From: JAIXWP01 sp046309775
GTDB lineage: Bacteria; Bacteroidota; Bacteroidia; Flavobacteriales_D; Sanyastnellaceae
Reading direction: 5' to 3'
Assembly: GCA_046309775.1 (NCBI GenBank)
Contig: JBKCOM010000161.1
Coordinates: forward strand, 1-64,000
Length of the DNA: 64,000 bases
The translations under genes and the position numbers were made by a program. The notes beneath the pieces are model-generated. The model ran no database searches, was not told where the DNA came from, and was given only the letters and a program-made list of their open reading frames with translations. Below are positions 43,114 to 51,895 of this stretch, piece by piece (position 1 is the stretch's first letter; each line of letters opens with the position of its first letter).

Positions 43114-45189
43114 ATGAACCAAATTTTGAAAAAATCAGTGGCATTTACCTTGCTGCTTTTCTCAACCGTAACATTTGTAAAATCTCAAAACTCCATCATC
43201 AACTCAGGCTTCGAAAATGGACTCTCTGGATGGGGATTAGTGAATGAAGGATCAAGTACTGCGCTTGCTGAAACCGTGAACACCACTTTCTTTTCTGGAA
43301 ATAGCTGCGGCAAGATTACCCTATTGGAAGAAGGTGCTCTTGGAGGGTTTGCTCAAAATGTTCTTCTGGAAAATGGTGCCACATATGAAGTAAGGTGCAT
43401 GTGCAAAGCAGAAGCACTGAATGGAATAGCACTGCCCTACCTTAACATCAACAATAATTCTCTTTTGATAGAATATGGTATCATCCCTATTAGTGGAACG
43501 ACGGATTGGTACGAAGCTAAGGCCCGATTTATATCTCCAGAAGCCGCAACCAACGCTACATTTTTTCTTTTCGTTCAAGGAAGCAGTGGAATTGCCTACT
43601 TTGATGATGTCACCTTTACGAAAATTTCCAATCAAGGTAATGCTGAGTTCAGCGTTGATTTAAGTTCAGACTCTGGCACTGTCAATCCATATATGCACGT
43701 CAACGCTGGCCCTATCAATCCTCCCTTTTCACATGATCTTTCCCAAGATTTTCAAGATTTGCGAATCACAAGCGTTCGCACACACGACTTTTATGGTCCA
43801 TGCGACATTCATTCCATTTTTCCAGATTTCAACGCGGATGCAAATGATCCCAATAGCTACTCATTCGAAGCATCTGATGAAGTAATCGCAGCCATTATCG
43901 CTACGGGATCCGATGTATTCTTTCGTCTTGGTGAAAGCTTTAGCGGCAACTCCTTGTACAACGTACCTCCAGCGGATAATCAAAAAATGGCTGATATCTG
44001 TAAAAATATAGTTCGCCATTACAACGATGGTTGGAACAATGGATTCAATTATAACATCGAATACTGGGAAATTTGGAATGAGCCTGATCTACATCACTTT
44101 TGGAGTGGCTCCGCATACGAATTCACCACCATGTATGGCGTAATTGCAAATACTTTAAAATCATATAATCCCAACCTAAAGATTATCGGTCCTGCCGTAT
44201 CAAGCATGGTTAGCGAGTGGTTTGTAGATGAATTTCTCGCCGGGGTGAGCCAGTTTGAATATCCATTAGATGGCTTTTCTTATCATATGTATTACATGGC
44301 CAATCCTTATGGATTCGTTGATATGGACCAAAGAGCTGAACAAAAGCTAGCCCAATATGGATTACAGGATATTCCTCACTACCTGACAGAATGGAACAAC
44401 TACGCTTATAGCTCCAATGGAACAACAGAAATATGGCGCAATGATCCTTTCTCAGGGGCCTCCACCGCGGCATCACTTATATATCTTCAAGAAACGGAAA
44501 TCGTGCAAGCACACCGATATAGAGCCAATGAATTTCTTTTTGGCTTGTTCGATGATAACAGTAATATTAACTACTCCGGTTTAGCCTATCAACAATTTAG
44601 CACTTTTGTAGATCATCCTCAGCGTCTCGCGACTACTGGCGGCGACTCGTTAGGATTTGCACTCTTGGCTGCGCAAAATCTCGATGGCACCCAAATTCAG
44701 CTATCCATCGCGAACAATAGCACCGCGCATGGAAGTTACAGTATTGAGCTGGACAACATTGCCACCGATGTTTTTTACACCTATACCATCTCTCGCATTG
44801 ATAGCACTCTTCTCAATCAAACCTATAGCAGTGGCACATTGATTAATGCTGCACCAGTTTTACAAGTACCATGCTCCGCGCCATTCGTAGATAAAATAAC
44901 ACTTACACGACAACTAATAGATGGCGTTGAGGAAAAAGAAAAACAACTAGCGATTTCTTTGTCTCCAAACCCAGCAAGAGATATTGTAAAATTTACAATA
45001 TCTAATGATACAGAAGGAACTTCCAATTTATTAATTATTGACGCACAAGGAAAAATTGTAAAGCAAGAAAAGCTTAATATATCCAATGGTAATGGCACGT
45101 TGAATGTTCAAGACTTAAACACAGGTAATTACCAAATCATTTTGATCAATAATGGAAAAGTTTATAATAGCAAACTCGTGAAAAAATAG
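43114..45189 (+). CDS. T9SS-secreted GH39-like glycoside hydrolase
   Basis: 691 residues. Signal peptide (FTLLLFSTVTFVKSQ). Residues ~25-165 are a jelly-roll carbohydrate-binding domain (INSGFENGLSGWGLVNEG, GIAYFDDVTF). Residues ~175-500 form a TIM barrel: acid/base Glu in YWEIWNEPDLHHFW and nucleophile Glu in HYLTEWNNY, the spacing of clan GH-A, with the WNEPDL-x2-FW block closest to GH39 (beta-xylosidase/iduronidase). A beta-sandwich and a sorting domain follow (ISLSPNPARDIVKF...). Substrate uncertain. Confidence 0.8.
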   Translation: MNQILKKSVAFTLLLFSTVTFVKSQNSIINSGFENGLSGWGLVNEGSSTALAETVNTTFFSGNSCGKITLLEEGALGGFAQNVLLENGATYEVRCMCKAEALNGIALPYLNINNNSLLIEYGIIPISGTTDWYEAKARFISPEAATNATFFLFVQGSSGIAYFDDVTFTKISNQGNAEFSVDLSSDSGTVNPYMHVNAGPINPPFSHDLSQDFQDLRITSVRTHDFYGPCDIHSIFPDFNADANDPNSYSFEASDEVIAAIIATGSDVFFRLGESFSGNSLYNVPPADNQKMADICKNIVRHYNDGWNNGFNYNIEYWEIWNEPDLHHFWSGSAYEFTTMYGVIANTLKSYNPNLKIIGPAVSSMVSEWFVDEFLAGVSQFEYPLDGFSYHMYYMANPYGFVDMDQRAEQKLAQYGLQDIPHYLTEWNNYAYSSNGTTEIWRNDPFSGASTAASLIYLQETEIVQAHRYRANEFLFGLFDDNSNINYSGLAYQQFSTFVDHPQRLATTGGDSLGFALLAAQNLDGTQIQLSIANNSTAHGSYSIELDNIATDVFYTYTISRIDSTLLNQTYSSGTLINAAPVLQVPCSAPFVDKITLTRQLIDGVEEKEKQLAISLSPNPARDIVKFTISNDTEGTSNLLIIDAQGKIVKQEKLNISNGNGTLNVQDLNTGNYQIILINNGKVYNSKLVKK

Positions 45190-45256
45190 TTTTAAAATCA
45201 TAGTGCAGCGTTTCAAGAGAAATCGCGTCATATAGAGTATACCAAACATCACCATT

Positions 45257-45340
45257 ATGAAAATCAATCAGCTTTTGGGAGTCCTTGTCATATTTACTTC
45301 ATCTTTGATGAGTTCACAAGTAAATCTTCCCATATTTTAA
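45257..45340 (+). pseudogene. Orphan signal peptide (truncated gene)
   Basis: A 27-codon reading frame KINQLLGVLVIFTSSLMSSQ-VNLPIF that is a complete export signal with cleavage after SSQ and then stops at once. Its end overlaps the stop of the convergent gene by three to four bases. Best explained as the 5' remainder of a secreted-protein gene whose body was deleted. Confidence 0.55.
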
Positions 45341-46272
45341 AACGTTCGCCCTAGCATCAATTGAAAACTCAAGTTTTGTTGTCTAGCATCTTCCATCTGA
45401 TATCCCAAAATGGCCGAAGAGCTTCCTCCGTAAAACAAATTATTGATTCCACTTCTTCTTGATATACTCATCTGCGACCAACCAATCATTGGCGTCAAGC
45501 ACCAGCGTTCAGCCATATTAATGTCGGCACCAATACTCAAATTGAAGCCCATCACTGGTCTCATTCTAACACTTTCATAATTGGGCACCCACAGCAAGAA
45601 CTCTTCAGAAGAGCGCGGAGCAGAAGTGACTTGCACCACCCAATCACGAATCCCTACATTCCCGCTCAGAAAAAAATTCTTGCCTATATATTGCGTAATG
45701 CCGATAGAGCCTACAAACAATGAAAGGGTGTTCGCGTTGCTGCTCAAAACAGAATCTACTTGAAAGGTATTGTCTGAAAAATCCCAATCCCTTTCATTAA
45801 ACCAAACAAAGTTGTTTTGAGAACCTACCTTTATTCCTTTTAGGTTTCTAAGTCCTGCATAAAAATCAATCCTCGTCGGTCTCTTTCTATTCTTCGAAAT
45901 ATTCAACGAAACCCCCAAACCCAAAACACCAATGTCATAACCAACACCAATCTTGACTCTGTTGGCATAGTATTTTTCCGGCTGTGCTGATTGTTGCTTT
46001 ACTACCGCTCCGTCTTTCAAAGTCTGTGTTTTTAATATCATTGCATTAATCACAGCATAATCAACACCCGCATTAATCAGCACAAGCAATGTAGCATTGT
46101 TCAATTCAAATGCCGGTTGCGAATCGTTTATAACTTGAATTATGGTTTCTGGAGTTGCGCCGATACTGGTCAATTTAAGCACATCTTCATTGGTCATATT
46201 TTGCGTCTGACCGACCAGATTTTGGGCAATTAAAAAAAAGAATAAAAAGAGGGAAATCAAGTTTTTTTTCAT
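45337..46272 (-). CDS. Outer-membrane protein with N-terminal helical repeat motif
   Basis: 311 residues with a signal peptide (ISLFLFFFLIAQNLVGQ). Residues ~25-80 (MTNEDVLKLTSIGATPETIIQVINDS, LLVLINAGVDYAVINAM) form a pair of short helical motifs often found N-terminal in bacterial envelope proteins. From ~105 barrel-like strands (VKIGVGYDIGVLGLGVSLNIS, RIDFYAGLRNLKGI, NFFLSGNVGIRDWVVQV, LTPMIGWSQMSIS) ending LMLGRTF. Role unknown. Confidence 0.65.
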   Translation of the reverse strand: MKKNLISLFLFFFLIAQNLVGQTQNMTNEDVLKLTSIGATPETIIQVINDSQPAFELNNATLLVLINAGVDYAVINAMILKTQTLKDGAVVKQQSAQPEKYYANRVKIGVGYDIGVLGLGVSLNISKNRKRPTRIDFYAGLRNLKGIKVGSQNNFVWFNERDWDFSDNTFQVDSVLSSNANTLSLFVGSIGITQYIGKNFFLSGNVGIRDWVVQVTSAPRSSEEFLLWVPNYESVRMRPVMGFNLSIGADINMAERWCLTPMIGWSQMSISRRSGINNLFYGGSSSAILGYQMEDARQQNLSFQLMLGRTF

Positions 46273-46324
46273 GTTTCTAGACTTATAAGTTGTTGCAATA
46301 TAAGGCTATTTTACAAACTATAAC

Positions 46325-46590
46325 AAAACCCCATGTTCCCTTGTTCCCAAAACCCCATGTTCCCTTGTTCCCAACTTCCCTTGTTCTCCACCTGCCCATA
46401 AATGGGCAGGCTATTAATGTTATCTCCTTTTGTTCCCTGTTCTCGTTCCCGCACCGTTTCACGATATCGCTGACTTCAGACGCCATAAATGGCGTCTCTA
46501 CCTGGCGTTCCCCTATTTCCTATTTCTAAACTCCAAATTCCAAATTCTAATTTTCTCGTTCTTGTTCTCGTTCTTGTTCTCGTTCTTGTT
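46325..46590. repeat. Gene-free stretch with tandem repeats and two REP-like palindromes
   Basis: The 331 bases 46273-46603 hold no gene. They contain two perfect copies of a 24-base unit (46325-46372), palindrome CCTGCCCA-TAAA-TGGGCAGG at 46391-46410, palindrome AGACGCCA-TAAA-TGGCGTCT at 46478-46497, and three perfect copies of CTCGTTCTTGTT at 46555-46590. The palindromes share stem and loop design with those around the RAYT gene 20 kb away. Confidence 0.75.
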
Positions 46591-46603
46591 CTTTCTTCTT
46601 GTT

Positions 46604-47195
46604 CTACTTCCTCAACCAACCAAGAACTAACCCATGTTCTAATTTATAGCGTCCATCTGCTGTCTTAATGAGCGGAATGCGCTCGCGTGAAGGCGCCATC
46701 GGACCGGGATTTTGTTGGATAATCTCAATTTCGTTCTCGAAAACTTGAGACACGATGCTCACATGTCCGTATTCGTTGTATAGCGTGCCCTTATAGACAA
46801 TCAAATCACTCACGGCTGGTTTGGGACACGCTTGGGTTGGAAAATTGCTTTAAATCGCGCCGTTTGCTATATCCGCCATCGGCGATCTTCGCATCAAAGA
46901 AGTCTTTGGCGTGACCATAACTATCCGGCATCTTATGCTTGAGATGCTGGTAGTAATATCTCTTTACAAATTCTACACACTGATACTTGAGACCTAAGTT
47001 GTATCCATCAGGAGCTGTATTGCGTCCACTCACGTTGGCCACGCTTCCATTATAATAAACATATACAGAGTGCAGACTGTCCACTTTATCTCCCACTTGT
47101 CTACTGCGATGGAAACCAAAATTATTCCATCCCACAGCCAACATAGAGGCCACGCTAAGAGCGGCTAATGCAATAAAAACGAATCTTTGCTTCAT
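46604..47195 (-). pseudogene. CHAP-domain protein broken by a single-base frameshift
   Basis: The first part (from 47195) has a membrane anchor (FVFIALAALSVASMLAVGW) and the start of a CHAP amidase/peptidase domain: LKYQCVEFVKRYYYQHL with the catalytic Cys, GHAKDFFDA, RRDLKQF. The rest continues in the next frame: PTQACPKPAVSDLIVYKG, YGHVSIVSQV with the catalytic His, HGLVLGWLRK. Removing one base from the AAAA run at 46841-46844 restores a protein of ~197 residues. Either a recent mutation, slippage, or a sequence error. CHAP enzymes cleave peptidoglycan peptides or glutathionylspermidine. Last gene of the glucan operon. Confidence 0.8.
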
Positions 47196-47198
47196 GCT

Positions 47199-48020
47199 TT
47201 AAAATGGCTCGTAACGAAAATCACGAATTGTTATTTCGTGTCGCTGTCCATTTGCCGGACCGATGGCCACATGAGGCAAGGTCCAAAAATTCATACGCGC
47301 ATTGGTCGTATTACCAGGAGCTGGAATGATGATCGGTTGTGACTGATTGGGACCTTCATACTTGATACGTGCAGGATTGCTCAAGTCGAAACTCCAAGAG
47401 GCAATCCTCGGATTACCACTGTTGTATTCGCCTCTATAGCTATACCATGTGATCAAAGTATCTGTCCATTCGAAAACATGCGTAGTGACACCGTGCAATA
47501 ATTCTGGATCGATGTTCATGTATTCACTACGCTCATCATTGAACGGTCCGAATTGCACGGGCTGCACTGAATACGTCAATGGAGAAACACTTTCCTCATT
47601 TCCCCATTTTGAGAATTCAATATCCACTTCACTATTTGCTTCAGTAAAAAATGTATTATCGTCCCAAGTAAAAAGACCAAAAACAACATTGCTCGCAAAT
47701 TCCATCGGATCCATTTGCAAGGTCCAAGCATACTTACCATATCCCATGGTGTCTTGTGATATCACCTCCGTAGAATACCAAAGTCCATCGCGATTAATAA
47801 TACTCAATCTCAAATATCCATTTTCATCCACACGCACATCATTGTAACGTTTAGAAAAAAGATTGGGCCCTGGACCTACTTGTGTATTGCTGCTTTTAAT
47901 ATCCCACTTTCGTCCAGCAAAAGTGAGCACATCACCTTCACGCATTAATACTTCTGAAGGATCGCTTTGCTTGCATCCTGCAAGTGCCAACATTACCAAT
48001 ACTACTGCTATCGCTCTCAT
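47199..48020 (-). CDS. GH16-family glucanase lipoprotein
   Basis: 273 residues with a lipobox (LALAGCKQSDPSE). The jelly-roll catalytic motif NSEVDIEFSKW carries the nucleophile and acid/base Glu of GH16 (ExDxE form). YSTEVISQDTMGYGKYAWTLQM and FEWTDTLITWYSYRGEY are other family blocks. GH16 enzymes cut beta-1,3/1,4-glucans, agarose or carrageenan; with GH3 alongside, a laminarin-type beta-glucan is the likely substrate. Start overlaps the GH3 stop (ATGA). Confidence 0.82.
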   Translation of the reverse strand: MRAIAVVLVMLALAGCKQSDPSEVLMREGDVLTFAGRKWDIKSSNTQVGPGPNLFSKRYNDVRVDENGYLRLSIINRDGLWYSTEVISQDTMGYGKYAWTLQMDPMEFASNVVFGLFTWDDNTFFTEANSEVDIEFSKWGNEESVSPLTYSVQPVQFGPFNDERSEYMNIDPELLHGVTTHVFEWTDTLITWYSYRGEYNSGNPRIASWSFDLSNPARIKYEGPNQSQPIIIPAPGNTTNARMNFWTLPHVAIGPANGQRHEITIRDFRYEPF

Positions 48021-50275
48021 TTTACTTCTATCGTTTTTGTTAATGTTCCAATTTGTACTTCAAATTCACCTGACTCGAATGTCAACTTTCCCAGAGCATT
48101 ATAAAATGACAAATCCTTTTTTGTCAATTCAAATCCGACGTTCACTGTTGCGTTTGCTTGCACTGCTACCTTCCTAAATGCTCTTAGTTTTTTCGTGTGA
48201 GGCGTGATGCTTGCGTACATATCACGCACAAATAACAATACACTTTCTTCAACCGAATATTTGCTCGGGTTGGTTATTGTAACATTTACAATAAGTCGAC
48301 CTTCAGGATTTACGTTCACTTGCAAATTGCTGTATTGTAAATTAGCATAGCCCAATCCATGTCCAAATTCCCATTGTGGATTGAATGCTTTATTTCCGAA
48401 CTGCTGATCCACTGTTTCTGTGTACTTGTGATCGTAAGTCAAAAGTGTATGATTGTAGCGCGGATAAGTAATGGGTAATCGCCCGGTCGGAGCAATATCA
48501 CCAAATAAAATATTCGTCAATGCCTCGCCTCCGTAGTCACCTGGCTGATAGGCCATCACGACCGCAGCCACTTTGTCTGCAATCGCATTCACCAACAATG
48601 GCCTGTTTTCCACCAATACCAATACTACGGGCTTCCCTGTTTTTATCAATTCCAAAACATAGTTGATCTGAGTCGCACTCATTGTAAGATCATCGATATC
48701 GCCCGGTTTTTCTGTGCTTGGTTTCTCCCCTACACATGCCACAATCACATCTGACTGGGAGGCCGCATCCAAAGCTGCTTTCACATCTATTTCTTTATCA
48801 ATATCCACTCCTTTTCGATAAGTGGCTTTTATATTCTTTTTCAAAAATGCTTCATAAATGGTGAGCATGGATGGATCATCCCAGATTGTGTCTGTTCCTT
48901 GCCATGTGCGACTCCAAGCACCATTCAGCATGCTCATCGAGTTTGCTGCTGGCCCTGTAACAAATACCCTTGCAGCCTTATTGAGTGGTAAAACGTTGTT
49001 TCTATTTTCTAATAAAGTGATTGCAGCCTCTGCTGTTTTACGTGCTGCTTCCTTGTGCTTTAGAGAAGCGAAATCTGGATAATCCTTTACGGTTGGAACG
49101 AGGCTATTATCGAGCAGTCCGAGCTTTTGTTTTACTTTTAAAATTCTTCTCACAGAAATATTCAAACGTTCTTCAGAAATTCTTCCTTCATTAACCAATT
49201 CTAAAAGTAAATCGCTAAAATTATAATCATTGGGAACCATCACCATGTCAATGCCTGCATCTATGGCGAGGTAGGTCGCTTCTTTCAGATTGGATGCTAC
49301 ACGATGATTCATGTGCAGTTTAATAACATCTTCCCAATCAGTGACAGCCAAGCCTTCAAATTTCAATTCATTTCTGAGAAGATCTATTAATATCGTCTTA
49401 TCGGCATGCACAGGCACTCCGTTGATTTCACCACTATTGATCATTACAGTAAGTGCTCCTTCACTAATTGCCTTTTGAAATGGGGGAAGATATATTTCTC
49501 TTAGAGTAATGTTTGGTATCAATGCTGGGGTGCGATCTTTTCCAGTGCGCATTCCACTATATCCCAAAAAATGCTTCATGCAGGCCGCGACAGGAGTGGC
49601 AGAGTTCTGGTAGCCTTTGATTGCAGAGGCTCCCATTTCCGCGCATACCAGAGGATCTTCACCATAGGTTTCAAAAACGCGCGACCATAGCGGATTGCGC
49701 GCCACATCCAAAACTGGTGAAAAATTCCAAGGCATTCCCGCTGCGCGCGTTTCATAGGCCGTTATGGAGGCTCCACGCTCTACCAATGCTCTATCAAAGG
49801 TGGCCGCTTGCGCCAACGGTTGTGGAAATAGAGTTGAATAACTCACATAGTTGGCGCCGTGAATCGCATCAATTCCATAAATTACAGGAATCTTCAAACG
49901 CGATTTCGTCATCGCAAAACGTTGAATGGTTCCGATAATTTCCAACCACTGCTCTCTTGGATACGCATGCCCTCCACAATTCAGGATTGAACCAACACTA
50001 TAATCAACTATTGCCTTATGAAGCTTTGCACTATCAATGCGATGCGGTTCCACTAGTGTATATATTCCACCCACACCCACCACATCAAGATTTAACTGAG
50101 TCATTTGACCGATTTTTTCCTTCACGGTCATTTGCTTGATAAGCGATTCAATACGCGCATCATTCACTTCAGAAAGATTGCCTATTTTTTCTTCAGCACC
50201 AATATTCTTGGTGTTGGAGCAGGCAATGATGGCTGAAAAAATCACTACCAATGCATATAAATGTTTCACTCTCAT
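48017..50275 (-). CDS. GH3 beta-glucosidase (BglX-like)
   Basis: 752 residues with a lipoprotein-type signal (LVVIFSAIIACSNT). N-terminal barrel with KIPVIYGIDAIHGANY, GMPWNFSPVLDVARNPLWSRVFETYGEDP, and the nucleophile Asp in GLAVTDWEDV; C-terminal alpha/beta sandwich (LPLNKAARVFVTGPAANSMSMLNGAWS) and fibronectin-III-like tail (EFGHGLGYANLQYSNLQV). Releases glucose from oligosaccharides at the non-reducing end, in the periplasm. Overlaps both neighbours by four bases. Confidence 0.93.
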   Translation of the reverse strand: MRVKHLYALVVIFSAIIACSNTKNIGAEEKIGNLSEVNDARIESLIKQMTVKEKIGQMTQLNLDVVGVGGIYTLVEPHRIDSAKLHKAIVDYSVGSILNCGGHAYPREQWLEIIGTIQRFAMTKSRLKIPVIYGIDAIHGANYVSYSTLFPQPLAQAATFDRALVERGASITAYETRAAGMPWNFSPVLDVARNPLWSRVFETYGEDPLVCAEMGASAIKGYQNSATPVAACMKHFLGYSGMRTGKDRTPALIPNITLREIYLPPFQKAISEGALTVMINSGEINGVPVHADKTILIDLLRNELKFEGLAVTDWEDVIKLHMNHRVASNLKEATYLAIDAGIDMVMVPNDYNFSDLLLELVNEGRISEERLNISVRRILKVKQKLGLLDNSLVPTVKDYPDFASLKHKEAARKTAEAAITLLENRNNVLPLNKAARVFVTGPAANSMSMLNGAWSRTWQGTDTIWDDPSMLTIYEAFLKKNIKATYRKGVDIDKEIDVKAALDAASQSDVIVACVGEKPSTEKPGDIDDLTMSATQINYVLELIKTGKPVVLVLVENRPLLVNAIADKVAAVVMAYQPGDYGGEALTNILFGDIAPTGRLPITYPRYNHTLLTYDHKYTETVDQQFGNKAFNPQWEFGHGLGYANLQYSNLQVNVNPEGRLIVNVTITNPSKYSVEESVLLFVRDMYASITPHTKKLRAFRKVAVQANATVNVGFELTKKDLSFYNALGKLTFESGEFEVQIGTLTKTIEVK

Positions 50276-50892
50276 CTCAACTCTACAATTTCTATTTGAT
50301 CAATAAAAACTTCTCCACTTGATTCAAATTGAATCATCAATTGTTTGACACTGTACATATCAAAATTGCCAGCATCCGGATTGAATTTCGTAAATGGGAT
50401 TAAAACTTGCGTCCACTCGTTAGAGATGGGTCCATTCACTACTACATCTTCTGTAGCTCCTGTCCAAGCCTGTGAACCAGCAAAATCCTCCAATCCTACC
50501 GCCCACGGCAATTGATTCATTGGCTTTTGATTGGTTTTTACTCGAAAAGAGATGGCCGCTTTTTTATAAATCTGAGAAATATCTTTTCCAGTCCATCCAT
50601 CCCATCCGATGCCGAGCCCGAGCCAAGGACAGCCTCCTGCTTGTTTGTTCCACTTGATTGCAATGGCACCGTTACCTGAATATACCGTTGAGCGTTCTTG
50701 TTGAACATTAAGGCATGCCTGATTTTTGGTAAACCATACATCTGCGTCAATGTTATCTTTGAAAATACTCAATTGTGTAAATCCATCAATATTCGTGGCG
50801 GCGCTCAAATCCTCATAATCATACAACCCCACCTGCTTTAGCGGTGCGCATGAAAAAATAAGAAGAATACCAATGAAAAAAAGGTTGCGCAT
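50272..50892 (-). CDS. Carbohydrate-binding-like lipoprotein
   Basis: 206 residues; lipobox GILLIFSCAPL. The mature part is one galactose-binding-like jelly roll: YDYEDLSAATNIDGF, GNGAIAIKWNKQAGGCPWLGLGIGWDGWTGKD, AISFRVKTNQ, EWTQVLIPFTKFNPD, VFIDQIEIV. This resembles the CBM11/ExoP-type beta-sandwich. Likely holds glucan chains for the neighbouring enzymes. Start is two bases after the preceding gene. Confidence 0.7.
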   Translation of the reverse strand: MRNLFFIGILLIFSCAPLKQVGLYDYEDLSAATNIDGFTQLSIFKDNIDADVWFTKNQACLNVQQERSTVYSGNGAIAIKWNKQAGGCPWLGLGIGWDGWTGKDISQIYKKAAISFRVKTNQKPMNQLPWAVGLEDFAGSQAWTGATEDVVVNGPISNEWTQVLIPFTKFNPDAGNFDMYSVKQLMIQFESSGEVFIDQIEIVELR

Positions 50893-50894
50893 GC

Positions 50895-51893
50895 TTATGG
50901 TATTAGCGGTCCGTTTTCAGTGAAAATCAAATAGTCCATATAGCTTTGGCTGTATCCTGAAGTTGGATTCGCCAAGAATAAAACTGAAATTTCTTTTAGT
51001 TTATTCGGCTCTCTAATTCCGTTTCCGATTGGCGCTGCTGGTTGACCATTCACCAATGTCACCATGTCTGCGTAGTTCACACTTATCAAAGACCAGCCAT
51101 TCACACTCGGAGATACTTCTACCGCAAATAAATCTTCATTCGCTGTATTATAAGTTCCATCCAAGTTATCATCTTCTTTAAATTGAAAAAGAACAAGTGC
51201 ATTATTGATTTCCTCAGGCTTGTAAATCATAACGTTGAAGAAAAGTCCTTCAGGATTTGATGAAAGATCGAAGTGAGTTCCTCCATAAGCGGTAGCTGGA
51301 ATATTCACCAATCCCTTGAGCCAGTCCCATCCCACTGTGCCACCCATATCATAGTAGCGGCTGCCTTGTGCTGCGTTATTATTTGTCTGAACGATAAACG
51401 ACATGTTTGCTCCCGACTGAACGAAAGTATTCCAGCTTGTTGGGAAGCCAGCTTCGAAATCGCTCAACAGAAATCCTGTATGAACTCTCCCTCCAGTCAC
51501 GTTGAGGGTATCGCGCAATGTATCCGCCTCGTTTGCAAAAGTGAGCTCTACGGCGCACTCCTCTGGTCTAAACATCGGTAGAATCGTTGTTGAGCCATTC
51601 CATAAAGCGTTAGTAGCATCAAGTTGCGACGAAAAGCCAGTGATTTCTTTTACTGCACCAGAAGAAAGACCTTTGATTTCCAGTTTCCACGATACATTCT
51701 TATTGAATGTCGCAGTGAATGTGGTGGTTTCATTTTCTGAAAAATTCACCGAACGATCAGTGATATCAAAGTCCTCGAGTATGGCAAAACTTCCGTAAAG
51801 GTCGGTGAGAGAAGGACCTTCGAATTCTTCATCTACTTTACAACCTTGTACTGCCAAGGCCGTCATCAATAGTATTGCGATTCCCTTTTTCAT
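50895..51893 (-). CDS. Surface lipoprotein with jelly-roll domain
   Basis: 332 residues; lipobox LAVQGC followed by KVDEEFEGP, an acidic surface-export signal. Residues ~40-135 look Ig-like (NENETTTFTATFNKNVSWKLEIKG); residues ~145-330 a binding jelly roll (LLSDFEAGFPTSWNTF, TAYGGTHFDLSSNPEGLFFNVMIYKPEEINNALVLFQF, LKEISVLFLANPTSGYSQSYMDYLIF). It could take the glycan-binding place that SusE/F or SusD lipoproteins hold elsewhere. No homologue named with certainty. Confidence 0.6.
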   Translation of the reverse strand: MKKGIAILLMTALAVQGCKVDEEFEGPSLTDLYGSFAILEDFDITDRSVNFSENETTTFTATFNKNVSWKLEIKGLSSGAVKEITGFSSQLDATNALWNGSTTILPMFRPEECAVELTFANEADTLRDTLNVTGGRVHTGFLLSDFEAGFPTSWNTFVQSGANMSFIVQTNNNAAQGSRYYDMGGTVGWDWLKGLVNIPATAYGGTHFDLSSNPEGLFFNVMIYKPEEINNALVLFQFKEDDNLDGTYNTANEDLFAVEVSPSVNGWSLISVNYADMVTLVNGQPAAPIGNGIREPNKLKEISVLFLANPTSGYSQSYMDYLIFTENGPLIP

Positions 51894-51895
51894 TA

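Noticed and set aside
46604..47195. Programmed frameshift in the CHAP gene
   Set aside because: No slippery heptamer with downstream stem was recognised; mutation or sequence error is simpler.
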